Shown: positions 28,401 to 37,816 of the stretch, piece by piece | Layout of the letters: each line of letters starts with the position of its first letter | Position numbering within the stretch: the stretch's first letter is position 1 | From: Stappia sp. MMSF_3263 | Lineage (GTDB): Bacteria > Pseudomonadota > Alphaproteobacteria > Rhizobiales > Stappiaceae | Assembly: GCF_030733745.1 (NCBI RefSeq) | Contig: NZ_JASHIK010000003.1 | Location: 110,001 to 174,000 of the forward strand | DNA: 64,000 nt | Reading direction: 5' to 3' | The notes under the pieces: generated by a model | Databases searched by the model: none | What the model was told of the DNA's origin: nothing | The model's input: only the letters and a program-made list of their open reading frames with translations | Program-made: the position numbers and the translations under genes

Positions 28401-28411
28401 TTGTAATACAA
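28401..28411 (-). promoter_or_regulatory. TTGTAATACAA dyad, candidate GntR-type operator of the dehydratase
   Basis: Perfect five-base arms TTGTA and TACAA surround one A. The pattern TTGT-N3-ACAA is typical of FCD-type GntR operators in sugar-acid catabolism. It lies 35 bases before the dehydratase ATG in an A/T-rich patch. No GntR gene is nearby, so the regulator would be encoded elsewhere. Confidence 0.4.
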
Positions 28412-28473
28412 GATCATTCCCGTCAATGACCGTTTTCCTTTGGCCCGACTGCTCTTCGCTTCCTTGCCGTCAG

Positions 28474-30741
28474 TCAGCGGGCCTTGGCCTTCCAGCGTCG
28501 CAGAAGCGCGGCATTGGTGACGACCGACACCGATGACAGCGCCATGGCGGCGCCGGCAAAGGCCGGTGTCAGGAGGCCGAACGCGGCAAGCGGAATGCCG
28601 ACCACATTGTAGACGAAGGCCCAGAAAAGGTTTTGCCGGATCTTGCGCACGGTCGCCCGGGAGATGCCGACCGCATCGGCGACAAGGTCGGGCCGCGAGC
28701 GCATCAACGTGATGCCGGCGGTCTCCATCGCCACTTCGGCGCCCGATCCCATCGCGATGCCGATGCTGGCGGCTGCAAGGGCGGGGGCATCGTTGACGCC
28801 GTCGCCGACCATGGCAACGGTGCGGCCTTGCGAGATGAGGTCCGCGACCGTGTCCGACTTGCCTTCCGGGGGAACGCCGGCGACGACACGGGCGATGCCG
28901 ACGCGATCGGCCACGGTGCGGGCAACCGCTTCCGTGTCGCCGGTGAGCATGACCGTTTCGATGCCGAGCTCGCGCAGCCGGGACAGGGCCTCCGGCGTTT
29001 CCTCGCGCACCGTGTCGGCCATGGCGATGACGCCGACGGCGCGCCCGGCGACGACGATGCTGGCGCAGGTCTTGCCGTCGGCCTCGAGTTCGCGTGCGAT
29101 CTGACGGGTCAGGAACGTGTCGACGCCATGGGCTTCCAGCAGGCGCTGGTTGCCGATCAGGACGGTTTCGCCGGCGATCTCGGCGATGATGCCCTGGCCG
29201 GGAACGGCACGGAAGGAAGATGGCTGGGAGACCTGCAGGCCGCGTTCCCGGGCCTCCCCGACGATGGCCGAGGCCAGCGGGTGCTCGCTGGGCTGCTGGG
29301 CGGTCGCGGCGATCCGCAGGATCCGGTCCGGATTGCCGTCGAAGGCGCGGATGTCGGTGACCCGGGGCGCGCCCAGCGTCAGCGTGCCGGTCTTGTCGAA
29401 GACGACCGTGTCCACCTTGTGGGCGACCTCCAGGGCCTCGATGTCGCGGATGAGAATGCCGGCACGGGCCGCTGCGCCCGTTCCCGCGACGAGCGCCGTC
29501 GGGGTGGCAAGGCCAAGCGCGCAGGGGCAGGCGATGACGAGGACGGCAACCGCCGCGCCGACGGTCGCGTCGAGGCTGGCGCCGGCAAGCCACCAGCCGG
29601 CAAACGTGGCGATGGCGACGACGACAACGACCGGCACGAACACCGCCGAGACCTGATCGACGAGCTTCTGCACAGGGGCCTTGGAGCCCTGCGCCGCCTC
29701 GACGAGGCGGATGATGGCGGCGAGCTTGCTGTCGCCGCCGAGCGCGGTGGCCTCCACGGTGAGCGAGCCGGATCCGTTGACGGTGCCGCCGATCACGGCG
29801 CTGCCCGCGGCCTTGGCGACAGGCAGGCTTTCGCCGGTCAGCAGCGACTCGTCGACCTCGCTTTCGCCGGCAGACACGGTGCCGTCGACGGGAACGCGCT
29901 CGCCCGGCTTGACCACGATGTGATCGCCAGGGAAGAGATGCTCGACGGGAACCGTCTCCAGCGTGTCGCCGGTCAGGCGGTGGGCGACCTGCGGGCGCAG
30001 GTCGCTGAGCGCGCGCACCGCTGCCGTCGTGGTGCGCTTGGCCCGCGCCTCAAGCAGCTTGCCGAACAGGATCAGCGTGAGGATCACCGCCGACGCCTCG
30101 AAATAGAGATGGCCGGGCGCCTGCGGCCAGGCCAGAACGGTCAGCGCGAGGCTATAACCATAGGCCGCTGTCGTTCCCAGGACGACGAGCACGTCCATGT
30201 TGGCGCCGCCATTCGCCAGCGCCTTGAAAGCCCCGACATAGAAGCGGCGGCCGACCAGAACCTGGACGATGCCGGCCAGCACCGCCTGGAGCCAGGCGGG
30301 CGGCATCAGCATCACCCCGAAGGGCGCGCCGACCATGCCGGCGACCATCGGCAGGGACAATGCGGCGGACAGCACCAGCAGCATCAAGGTGCGGCGCTCA
30401 TGCGACCGGGCGCGTGCCTCGTTCTCGTCCTGCCGGCGCTTTTCCTGTTGCCACCCGGTCGGCCGTTCGCTGGCGGTGTAGCCGGTCGCCTCGATCACGG
30501 CGACGATGCCGGCGGCATCGAGGCTGCCATCGGTTTCCACCAGCGCGGTCTCCAGCGGCAGGTTCACCGAGGCGCGCAGGACGCCGGGCTTGCGGCCCAG
30601 CACCTTTTCGATCCGCGCCGAACACGCGGCGCAGGTCATGCCCCCGACATCGAGATGGAAGACGGTGCCCTCGCGCGGTTGAGCATGTGCCTGGCGAGGA
30701 GCGCCGGCAGGGGCGTCGGCCTCGAGGGTTGCCTGTGACAT
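28474..30741 (-). CDS. copA: Copper(I)-exporting P1B-type ATPase
   Basis: 755 residues. One N-terminal metal-binding domain has GMTCAAC (C37, C40). Eight membrane helices follow, with the CPC ion motif in [15 protein letters not shown], phosphorylation motif DKTGTLT, and [10 protein letters not shown] in the hinge. It pumps Cu(I), and probably Ag(I), to the periplasm. I start at the ATG at 30741, which has CCGGAGAT before it. A longer frame to 30795 would begin almost at the predicted transcription start and lacks a ribosome-binding site. The promoter has a CueR-type operator. Confidence 0.93.
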   Translation of the reverse strand: MSQATLEADAPAGAPRQAHAQPREGTVFHLDVGGMTCAACSARIEKVLGRKPGVLRASVNLPLETALVETDGSLDAAGIVAVIEATGYTASERPTGWQQEKRRQDENEARARSHERRTLMLLVLSAALSLPMVAGMVGAPFGVMLMPPAWLQAVLAGIVQVLVGRRFYVGAFKALANGGANMDVLVVLGTTAAYGYSLALTVLAWPQAPGHLYFEASAVILTLILFGKLLEARAKRTTTAAVRALSDLRPQVAHRLTGDTLETVPVEHLFPGDHIVVKPGERVPVDGTVSAGESEVDESLLTGESLPVAKAAGSAVIGGTVNGSGSLTVEATALGGDSKLAAIIRLVEAAQGSKAPVQKLVDQVSAVFVPVVVVVAIATFAGWWLAGASLDATVGAAVAVLVIACPCALGLATPTALVAGTGAAARAGILIRDIEALEVAHKVDTVVFDKTGTLTLGAPRVTDIRAFDGNPDRILRIAATAQQPSEHPLASAIVGEARERGLQVSQPSSFRAVPGQGIIAEIAGETVLIGNQRLLEAHGVDTFLTRQIARELEADGKTCASIVVAGRAVGVIAMADTVREETPEALSRLRELGIETVMLTGDTEAVARTVADRVGIARVVAGVPPEGKSDTVADLISQGRTVAMVGDGVNDAPALAAASIGIAMGSGAEVAMETAGITLMRSRPDLVADAVGISRATVRKIRQNLFWAFVYNVVGIPLAAFGLLTPAFAGAAMALSSVSVVTNAALLRRWKAKAR

Positions 30742-31059
30742 GTGACGGATCTCCGGTGCGGGCCGTCCGGATGCTGGCGGACAAGCCCTGTTCAACTCCA
30801 GAACAGGAGATAGGCCTTCCAGTCAATGGAAGGTCAAGGGTTGAAATACGCGGTACCGAGGTGGAGGGCGGCCAGAGGGTTGATCCACTTGCCGTCCGAT
30901 GGCGGCGGCAGGTCACGTGCGTTGGAAAACCCTTCGGAAAGGGGGCGATCTCGCGATCTGGAACAAAATGGCAACGTGAAATCCCGGTTCCGTCCCTTAA
31001 ATTGAGGAGGAACCCGGTGCCTTGAGCCCATTCGATGCCATCTCAGGAGCGCAGCGATT
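30742..31059. other. Divergent control region between copA and the DUF5701 gene
   Basis: 318 bases without a gene. The left part carries the copA promoter (30807-30837) and, over its transcription start, a dyad CTGTTC-N7-GAACAG (30788-30806). The right part, from about 30880, is ordinary sequence ending in AGGAGCG before the DUF5701 start at 31060. I could not assign a promoter to that gene. Confidence 0.5.
30807..30837 (-). promoter_or_regulatory. CueR/MerR-type promoter of copA
   Basis: On the minus strand: -35 TTGACC, a 19-base spacer and -10 TATCTC. The over-long spacer, diagnostic of MerR-family promoters, contains the dyad CCTTCC-N7-GGAAGG, the same form as the CueR operator of E. coli copA. 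Copper-bound CueR would twist the DNA to activate. No cueR gene lies in the window. Confidence 0.85.
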
Positions 31060-31716
31060 ATGTCCCTTCTCCAACCGAGCGCCTGTCTCGAACGCCAGGC
31101 GAAGACGCTTCTGGACAATGGATTTCACGAGCTATGTCGTTTTGGAGAAGAGGATTTCCTCTCGAGAGTGCAACGGCTGGCTTCATCGTCCGGTTCTGCC
31201 GGGGATGCCGGGGAGATCCCGGTCTCGGGCAATGTCCCGCTATGCATCGCCTTTCGCCCCGGCCTTGTGAACCTCGCGAGTGCGATGGCCCGGATCGAAG
31301 CAAAGTCCGCGACAGGCGTCGTGGAGATGACGCCGCTGTCGCCTGATGCATTTCAGGCGATTGACGGAATTCAGCTCCCTGAAGGCGAACTTTATCTCCT
31401 GCTCGATATAGACACCGGTCGGGATCTCCTGAACGTCAGTCCGGAGGATTCGCTGGCGATCATCAGACAACGTGGCAGAACGCCTCTGACCATGGGGGAG
31501 GGGGTTGCGCTCGCGATGCAACATCCGGAGCTGTTGGCGGACAAGAAAAACTTCAACTGCATTCAAATGGCCGGCTCGCGGAAACCGGGCGATCAGCGCG
31601 TACCTTCCATCTGGTTCAGCAAAGGTCGTCCTCGCCTTGGTTGGTGCTGGGACAGGAACATCCACACTTGGCTGGGTTCAGCTTCCGCGGCCTTGCGCGT
31701 AGGCGAACAGCTGTAG
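31060..31716 (+). CDS. DUF5701-family protein, function unknown
   Basis: 218 residues, no signal peptide or membrane helix. The conserved part (about 55-215) has PEGELYLLLDIDTGRD, the TPLTMGEGVALAMQHPE segment, then IWFSKGRPRLGWCWD and HTWLGSAS near the end. From memory these match DUF5701, a family best known from Actinobacteria. The gene is visibly less GC-rich than its neighbours and stands alone between two minus-strand operons, which suggests transfer. AGGAGCG precedes the ATG. No biochemical role is known to me. Confidence 0.7.
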   Translation: MSLLQPSACLERQAKTLLDNGFHELCRFGEEDFLSRVQRLASSSGSAGDAGEIPVSGNVPLCIAFRPGLVNLASAMARIEAKSATGVVEMTPLSPDAFQAIDGIQLPEGELYLLLDIDTGRDLLNVSPEDSLAIIRQRGRTPLTMGEGVALAMQHPELLADKKNFNCIQMAGSRKPGDQRVPSIWFSKGRPRLGWCWDRNIHTWLGSASAALRVGEQL

Positions 31717-31820
31717 TGCGCCCTGCTCGCCGCACTTGTGCTCCGGCCTGCCGGTTTGCCTTGCCGGTCTGCCGGTTCTCTGCCTGGATCCTTCCGGCGG
31801 GCCTTTCCGGCGGTGGGCGC

Positions 31821-32846
31821 TCAGGGCGCCGTGCGGCCTTCCTCGACCGCGTGGCAGGCGACGCCCATTGCGCCGTCGTTGCGGAAGACAGGCAGTTCGC
31901 TTGCGCAGCGCGCGTTGGCGAGCGGGCAGCGGGGATGGAAGGCGCAGCCGGTCGGCGGGCTGATCGGGTTGGGGATCTCTCCCTCCACCGTGCGGCGCGG
32001 CTGGCCGGTCATCTCCAGGTCGGGGATCGCGGCGAGCAGCATGCGGGTATAGGGATGGCGCGGATTGCGGAAGAGGTCGTGGCTCTCCGCGACCTCGACC
32101 AGCCGGCCCAGATACATGACGCCGATGCGCCGCGCCATGTGGCGGACGACGGCCAGGTCATGGCTGATGAAGAGATAGGTGAGCTGGAATTCGTCCTGCA
32201 GATCCTTCATCAGGTTGAGGATCTGCGCCTGGACCGAGACGTCGAGCGCCGAGGTCGGTTCGTCGCAAACCAGGAATTCCGGCTTTGAGGCAAGTGCCCT
32301 GGCGATGCAGATGCGCTGGCGCTGACCTCCCGAGAACTCGTGCGGATACTTGGCGCCATCGCGCGGATGCAGGCGGACGAGCTCGAGCAGCTCCCCGACA
32401 CGCGCCGAAATCGCCTGTTCCGACGTCTCCAGCCTGAAGGCCCGGATCGGCTCGGCGATGATCCGGTCGACCCGCCAGCGCGGATTGAGGCTTGCGTAGG
32501 GGTCCTGGAAGATCATCTGGATGCGCCGGCGCAGGTCGCGCATTTCCGCGCCTGACTGCTTGCGCGAGCGCATGTCGACGCCCTCGATGCGGATCGCGCC
32601 GGAACTGGCCTCCAGCAGCCCCACCACCATCTTGGCGACGGTCGACTTGCCGGAACCGGATTCGCCGACAAGGGCGAAGGTCTCGCCGCGATCGATCGAG
32701 AAGGAAATCTCCTGAGCTGCCTTGAGGAAGGCCTTGGGCGAGCGTTCCAGCACCCGGTTCAGCCATGGCTTGGAGACGTCGAAGGTTCGCGACAGGGCGG
32801 TGACCTCGACGACAGCGGACGCTTCGGTGGTGCTGGCGCTCGTCAT
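31821..32846 (-). CDS. Peptide-type ABC transporter ATPase (DppF/OppF-like)
   Basis: 341 residues. Walker A GESGSGKST, signature SGGQRQRICIARAL, Walker B VCDEPTSALDVS, and the C-terminal oligopeptide-ATPase extension with a cysteine-containing GCAFHPRCP motif. It powers import with the DppD-like ATPase. Its ATG overlaps the stop of that gene by four bases, so it is the last gene of the five-gene minus-strand operon. The downstream gap (31717-31820) has repeated TGCCGGT words but no clear terminator. Confidence 0.9.
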   Translation of the reverse strand: MTSASTTEASAVVEVTALSRTFDVSKPWLNRVLERSPKAFLKAAQEISFSIDRGETFALVGESGSGKSTVAKMVVGLLEASSGAIRIEGVDMRSRKQSGAEMRDLRRRIQMIFQDPYASLNPRWRVDRIIAEPIRAFRLETSEQAISARVGELLELVRLHPRDGAKYPHEFSGGQRQRICIARALASKPEFLVCDEPTSALDVSVQAQILNLMKDLQDEFQLTYLFISHDLAVVRHMARRIGVMYLGRLVEVAESHDLFRNPRHPYTRMLLAAIPDLEMTGQPRRTVEGEIPNPISPPTGCAFHPRCPLANARCASELPVFRNDGAMGVACHAVEEGRTAP

Positions 32847-33829
32847 CCGGCCGCCCTTTCGGTTTCAAGAAGTTTCCAGCACGCGGCCTGGCTTTCGCCG
32901 GCAGCGATCAGCTGGGGTCGTTCGCTCCGGCACCGGTCCATGACCAGTGAACAGCGCGGATTGAAGGCGCAGCCGGCGGGGATCGAATCGAGCCTGGGCA
33001 TGGAGCCGGGGATCTGGGTGAGCCGCTCGTGATCGCCGGTGAGGGAGGGGATCGCTCCCATCAGGCCGATCGTGTAGGGGTGGCTCGGCGACTTGATGAC
33101 GTCGCGCACGGGTCCGATCTCGGCGATCCGGCCGGAATACATCACGGCGACGCGGTCGGCGGTTTCGGCGATCACGCCCATGTCGTGGGTGATCAGCATG
33201 ACGGCCGTGCCATGGTCGCGGCAGACGCGCTGCAGCAGGCGGATGATCTGTGCCTGAACCGAGACGTCGAGCGCGGTGGTCGGCTCGTCGGCGATGACCA
33301 GTTCCGGCTCGGCGCACAGCGCCAGCGCGATGACGACGCGCTGGCGCATGCCGCCGGAAAACTGGTGCGGATAGGCGTTCAGGCGCTGGCCGGCGGCCGG
33401 GATGCCGACCTCCTCAAGGAGGGCGACGGCCCTGTCGCGCGCCTCGCGCTCGGACACCGGAAGATGCGTGAGGATCGTCTCGATGATCTGGTCGCCGATG
33501 GTGAAGAGCGGATTGAGGCTGGTCAGCGGGTCCTGGAAGACCATGCCGATGCGCTTGCCGCGCAGCTTGCGCATGGCCGGCTGGGAGAGGTTGTCGATGC
33601 GTTCGCCCTTGAGGCGGATCTCGCCGCCGGCGATGCGCCCGGGAGGCTCCAGAAGGCCGATGACGGCCGTGCCGGTGATCGACTTGCCGGCGCCGGATTC
33701 GCCTACGACACCGAGCACCTCGCCTTCGCGCAGGTCGAAGGAAATGCCGTCGATGGCGGTGAGGATGCCACGCCGCGTCGGGAACTCGACGCGCAGGTCC
33801 TTCACGGAGAGCAGGGGAGGCTGGGTCAT
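32843..33829 (-). CDS. Peptide-type ABC transporter ATPase (DppD/OppD-like)
   Basis: 328 residues. Walker A GESGAGKS, signature [14 protein letters not shown], Walker [13 protein letters not shown], switch His in ITHDMGV. The C-terminal extension has GCAFNPRCS, typical of the nickel/peptide transporter group, and may bind an iron-sulfur cluster as in DppD. It pairs with the following DppF-like subunit; genes overlap by ATGA. The DppC-like permease gene lies 27 bases upstream. Confidence 0.9.
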   Translation of the reverse strand: MTQPPLLSVKDLRVEFPTRRGILTAIDGISFDLREGEVLGVVGESGAGKSITGTAVIGLLEPPGRIAGGEIRLKGERIDNLSQPAMRKLRGKRIGMVFQDPLTSLNPLFTIGDQIIETILTHLPVSEREARDRAVALLEEVGIPAAGQRLNAYPHQFSGGMRQRVVIALALCAEPELVIADEPTTALDVSVQAQIIRLLQRVCRDHGTAVMLITHDMGVIAETADRVAVMYSGRIAEIGPVRDVIKSPSHPYTIGLMGAIPSLTGDHERLTQIPGSMPRLDSIPAGCAFNPRCSLVMDRCRSERPQLIAAGESQAACWKLLETERAAG

Positions 33830-33856
33830 GTTCCGCCGTTTCGCTTCGTGTTCATG

Positions 33857-34825
33857 TCAGCGCAGCTTCGGGTTGAGCGCGTCGCGCAGCCAGTCGCCAA
33901 GCAGGTTCACGGCAAGCACCAGGACGGCGAGCGCGCATCCGGGGAACATCGCGATCCACCATTCGCCGGAGAACAGGAAATCGTTGCCGATCCGCACCAG
34001 CGTGCCGAGCGAGGGCTGTGTCGGGGGAATGCCGACACCGAGGAAGGAGAGCGTCGCCTCGGTGATGATGGCAAGGCCGAGATTGATCGTTGCGATGACC
34101 AGAACCGGCCCGATCACGTTGGGCAGCACGTGCCGGACCATGATCAGGAAGGGAGGGATGCCGATCAGTCGGGCTGCCTGGACATACTCCTTGTTGCGCT
34201 CGACCAGGGTCGAGCCGCGCACGGTTCGGGCGAACTGCACCCAGAAGGACAGCGCGATGGAGAAGACCAGGATCCAGAAGGCGAAGCGTTCGCGGTCGAG
34301 ATTGCCGAACAGTGCCCGTGCGACGCCGTCGACAAGCAGCGCGATGAGGATCGCGGGGAAGGTGAGCTGGACCTCCGCGATACGCATGATGATGGCGTCG
34401 ACCTTGCCGCCGACATAGCCGGCGATCAGCCCGAGCAGCACGCCGACGACACCGGCGAACAGGACCGACAGGAAGCCGACGGCCAGCGAGATTCGGGCGC
34501 CGTAGAGGATGCCGGAAAAGACGTCCCGTCCCTGGTCGTCGGTGCCGAGCAGGAAGCGCGGGTCATGATAGTCCATGCCGATCGGCGGCACGCGGGCATC
34601 AAGGATGGAGATGCTGGCAAGGTCGAAGGGATTGTGCGGGGCAATCCAGGGCGCGAAGGCGGCTCCGATGAAGAAGACAAGCGTCACGATGGCGGAGGCG
34701 ATCGTGACCTTGGAGCGCAGGAAGGAATGCAGGATGTCGCTGTCGAGGATGCGCGCGAGCATGCCGCGCGGAACCGGGCCGGCCGGCACGGGTTCCTTGG
34801 CTTCCTCTCCGGTGGCGATGGGCAT
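33857..34825 (-). CDS. Peptide-type ABC transporter permease (DppC-like)
   Basis: 322 residues. The first helix near residue 40 follows a hydrophilic N-terminal tail of DppC type, then five more helices. The ATPase-contact EAA loop reads YVQAARLIGIPPFLIMVRHV. A GTDDQGRDVFSGILYGARISL segment after the first periplasmic loop is characteristic of DppC/OppC. It forms the channel with the DppB-like protein, whose gene ends nine bases upstream. Confidence 0.9.
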   Translation of the reverse strand: MPIATGEEAKEPVPAGPVPRGMLARILDSDILHSFLRSKVTIASAIVTLVFFIGAAFAPWIAPHNPFDLASISILDARVPPIGMDYHDPRFLLGTDDQGRDVFSGILYGARISLAVGFLSVLFAGVVGVLLGLIAGYVGGKVDAIIMRIAEVQLTFPAILIALLVDGVARALFGNLDRERFAFWILVFSIALSFWVQFARTVRGSTLVERNKEYVQAARLIGIPPFLIMVRHVLPNVIGPVLVIATINLGLAIITEATLSFLGVGIPPTQPSLGTLVRIGNDFLFSGEWWIAMFPGCALAVLVLAVNLLGDWLRDALNPKLR

Positions 34826-34834
34826 GGGACTCTC

Positions 34835-35812
34835 CTAATGCGTCGCGCGCTCGGCGCGCAGGCGCGGGTCGACCTGGAAATAGAGCAGGTCGACGATCAG
34901 GTTGATGGTCACGAACAGGAAGGCGATCAGCATCAGGTAGGCGGCCATGATCGGGATATCGACATTCTGCACGGATTGCAGGAACAGAAGGCCCATGCCG
35001 GGCCACTGGAACACCGTCTCGGTGATGATCGCGAAGGCGATGATGGAGCCAAGCTGCAGCCCCGTGATGGTGATCACCGGAACGAGCGTGTTCTTCAATG
35101 CGTGGCGGAAGTTGACGCTGCGCTGGCGCAGGCCGCGGGCACGGGCGAACTTGATGTAGTCCGTGCGGATCACTTCCAGCATTTCCGAGCGCACCAGGCG
35201 CATGATCAGCGTCATCTGGAAGAGGCCGAGCGTGATGGCCGGCAGGATCAGCGCCTTGATGCCACCCCATGTGAGCAGGCCGGTCGACCACCAGCCCAGC
35301 TGGACGACGTCGCCGCGGCCGAAACTCGGCAGCCACTGCAAGGTGACCGAGAACAGGAAGATGAGAAGTATGCCGATGAAGAAGGTCGGCAGCGAGATGC
35401 CGATCAGGGAGATCGACAGGAAGAGTTTTGACAGGATGCTGTCCCGATGGAGCCCGGTATAGACGCCCATCGGTATGCCGACGAACAAGGCGAAGATCGC
35501 CGAGACGATGGACAGTTCCAGCGTCGCTGGAAGCCGCCGGCCGATAAGCTCGGCGACGGGCTGGCGAAACTGGTAGGAGGTCCCGAAATCGAACTGCGCG
35601 GCATTGATTATGAAGCGCCCGAACTGGGTCAGCATCGGATCGTTCAGTCCGAGCCGCTCACGCAGGGCCTCGCGCTGTTCCGGTGTCGTCTCGACACCGA
35701 CCATCTGGTTGACGGGGTCACCGACAAAGCGGAACAGGGTGAATGAAATCAGTGCCACCACGAGCATGACCAGGATGGCCTGGACAAGGCGGCGAATGGT
35801 GAAGGCAAGCAT
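34835..35812 (-). CDS. Peptide-type ABC transporter permease (DppB-like)
   Basis: 325 residues with six helices. The N-terminal FTIRRLVQAILVMLVVALISF helix and the EAA loop YIKFARARGLRQRSVNFRHALKN are typical of DppB/OppB. First membrane gene after the binding-protein gene, separated from it by about 170 bases holding a strong hairpin with a T-run. Transcripts that pass the hairpin would express the permeases and ATPases. Confidence 0.9.
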   Translation of the reverse strand: MLAFTIRRLVQAILVMLVVALISFTLFRFVGDPVNQMVGVETTPEQREALRERLGLNDPMLTQFGRFIINAAQFDFGTSYQFRQPVAELIGRRLPATLELSIVSAIFALFVGIPMGVYTGLHRDSILSKLFLSISLIGISLPTFFIGILLIFLFSVTLQWLPSFGRGDVVQLGWWSTGLLTWGGIKALILPAITLGLFQMTLIMRLVRSEMLEVIRTDYIKFARARGLRQRSVNFRHALKNTLVPVITITGLQLGSIIAFAIITETVFQWPGMGLLFLQSVQNVDIPIMAAYLMLIAFLFVTINLIVDLLYFQVDPRLRAERATH

Positions 35813-35925
35813 GGTGCCCCTGCTTCGGCTGGACGTGGCTGCGTGCGGATACCGGCATGTCCGCGCGCTGGCGGCAGTGATTGAGACAGCCGGCGGAGGC
35901 CGACCGCTTGTCCCCGACCGATCAT

Positions 35926-35964
35926 GAGAAAAGCGGCAGCCCGGTCACGGTGACCGGGCTGCCG
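35926..35964 (-). terminator. Partial terminator between the peptide-binding protein and permease genes
   Basis: On the minus strand a perfect 15-bp stem (arms 35950-35964 and 35934-35948, one base between) is followed by CTTTTCTC. It lies right after the binding-protein stop. It looks like a true terminator used as an attenuator, so that only part of the RNA polymerase continues into the permease genes. Confidence 0.75.
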
Positions 35965-35981
35965 AATACGCATGAGCTACG

Positions 35982-37565
35982 TCAGTTCTTCACGACCCAG
36001 CGGAAGTGGAACTGGTTGTCGGCGCGCTGTGCGACCTCAACCTTGTCCGACACGCCCCAGGCCAGACCCTGCTGGTGAAGCGGGATGTGCGAGACGTCGT
36101 CGTGAATGATCGTGAAGGCCTGGGCGATGAGCTCGTCGCGCTTCACGGGATCGTTCTCGACGAGAATCTGAGCGGACAGCTCGTCGACCTTCGGGTTGCA
36201 GTAGCCGCCCAGGTTGAACGGACCGCCCTTGCCCTTGTCGTCGCGGCAGCCGGTGATGTTGTGGAGCACGTTCCAGCTGTCGAACGAGCCCGGCGTCCAG
36301 CCGAGCAGATAGAAGGAGGTGTCGTAGCCGTTCGAGGCCAGCACCTTGGCGAAATACTGCGCCTTGGGCTGGGCATTCAGGTCGACCTTGATCCCGACGC
36401 GGGCAAGGAAGGAGGCGACCGCCTGGCAGATCGCCTCGTCATTGACGTAGCGATCGTTCGGGCAATCCATGCCGACCGAGAACCCGTCGCCATAGCCAGC
36501 CTCGGCAAGCAGGGCCTTTGCCGCTTCCGGATCATAGGGATAGCGCTCGAACTCGTCGGAGCGCGAGTACTGGAACGGCGAGATCAGAAGCGCCGAGGGC
36601 GTCGACAGGCCGCGCATCACCTTGTCGCTGATCGCGTTGATGTCGATGGCCTGGTAGAAGGCCTTGCGCACCCGCACGTCCTTGAACGGGTTCTTGCCCT
36701 TGACGCTGGAGTAGAGCAGCTCGTCGCGCTTCTGGTCGAAGCCGAGGAAGATGGTGCGCAGTTCCGGACCGGTGAGCGCCTTGGTGCCGGCATTGTCGTT
36801 GACGCGTTTGATGTCCTGCACCGGGATCGGATAGACCATGTCGAGCTCGCCGGACAGCAATGCGGCGACGCGCGTGGCATCGGAGCCGATCGGCGTGAAC
36901 TCGACGCGGTCGATGTTGCCCTTGGGCTTGTCCCACCAGTTCTCGTTCTTCTCGAACACGGTCTTCACGCCGGCCTCGTGGCTGACAACCTTGAACGAGC
37001 CCGTGCCGTTGGCGTTGAGCGCGGCGTGATTCGGCGTGGTGTCGGATGCGGAGGTGACTTTCACGGCGTTGTTCGCCTCGGTCCACTCCTTGTCCATGAT
37101 GTACCAGGTGTCCCACTCGTAGTGCAGGATCGGATTCGGGCCGGGCAGGATGAAGTCGACGGTGTGGTCGTCGACCTTCTCGACCTTGACGTCGGCGCCG
37201 ATGCGGCTGGTCAGGTCGGAGCCTTCCGAGCGCACGCGCTCGGCGGAGAAGACAACGTCGTCTGCGGTGAAGTCGTTGCCGTTGTGGAACTTCACGCCCT
37301 TGCGCAGATGGAAGCGCCAACGATTCGGTTCGACCACTTCCCAGCTCTCGGCAAGGGCTGGCTCGATGGTCAGGTCCGGCGCGCGGCGGGTCAGTCCTTC
37401 ATAGACATTGCCGTGCGAGCCGAGCGTGAAGGTCTCGTTGAGCGTATAGGGATCGAGCTGGTTGAGCGTTCCCTGGAAGGCGTATCGGAGTGTTTCGGCC
37501 GATGCGGCCGTTCCCATCAGCGTCGCTGCGAGCGCCGCGGTGGCCACTGTCGTTTTGATGCGCAT
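35982..37565 (-). CDS. Peptide-type ABC transporter substrate-binding protein (family 5, DppA-like)
   Basis: 527 residues with a signal peptide ending TAASA (about residue 21). SBP family 5 features: EPALAESWEV, WRFHLRKGVKFHNG, the DDV block, and the internal FNLGGYCNPKVDELSAQ segment. The family binds peptides, nickel, opines or other small molecules; the ligand is not clear. GAGGGG precedes the ATG at 37565; a longer frame upstream lacks a signal peptide. The leader has a GCTGTCG-TGG-CGACAGC dyad (37641-37657). First gene of the importer operon. Confidence 0.88.
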   Translation of the reverse strand: MRIKTTVATAALAATLMGTAASAETLRYAFQGTLNQLDPYTLNETFTLGSHGNVYEGLTRRAPDLTIEPALAESWEVVEPNRWRFHLRKGVKFHNGNDFTADDVVFSAERVRSEGSDLTSRIGADVKVEKVDDHTVDFILPGPNPILHYEWDTWYIMDKEWTEANNAVKVTSASDTTPNHAALNANGTGSFKVVSHEAGVKTVFEKNENWWDKPKGNIDRVEFTPIGSDATRVAALLSGELDMVYPIPVQDIKRVNDNAGTKALTGPELRTIFLGFDQKRDELLYSSVKGKNPFKDVRVRKAFYQAIDINAISDKVMRGLSTPSALLISPFQYSRSDEFERYPYDPEAAKALLAEAGYGDGFSVGMDCPNDRYVNDEAICQAVASFLARVGIKVDLNAQPKAQYFAKVLASNGYDTSFYLLGWTPGSFDSWNVLHNITGCRDDKGKGGPFNLGGYCNPKVDELSAQILVENDPVKRDELIAQAFTIIHDDVSHIPLHQQGLAWGVSDKVEVAQRADNQFHFRWVVKN

Positions 37566-37816
37566 AGTCCCCTCATGACTTTTCGTTCTGGAAGGCACGG
37601 TTCGCGCCGGTTTCTCCAGCGTCGTTCCCGTGCTTCTTGAGCTGTCGTGGCGACAGCCCGGAACCTGCATCTAAGCAAGCTCGCGAGCCCTCGTCCAGCG
37701 TGCTTTGCCAAGGGCTGCGGAGGGATGGAAAGTTGCGCTACGTAAGCTTGTGCCGGAATCGCGCGTACTCGCGGAATACGCGGGTGCCGCGGTCGTGCGC
37801 CTAGTGTGGCATATGG

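Noticed and set aside
31741-31800. Tandem repeat array
   Set aside because: TGCCGGT words recur irregularly with no fixed unit length; too weak to call a repeat.
33029-35431. Long plus-strand frame across the peptide-type permease and ATPase genes
   Set aside because: Low-complexity His/Asp-rich translation opposite well-recognised ABC subunits; no ribosome-binding site or family similarity.
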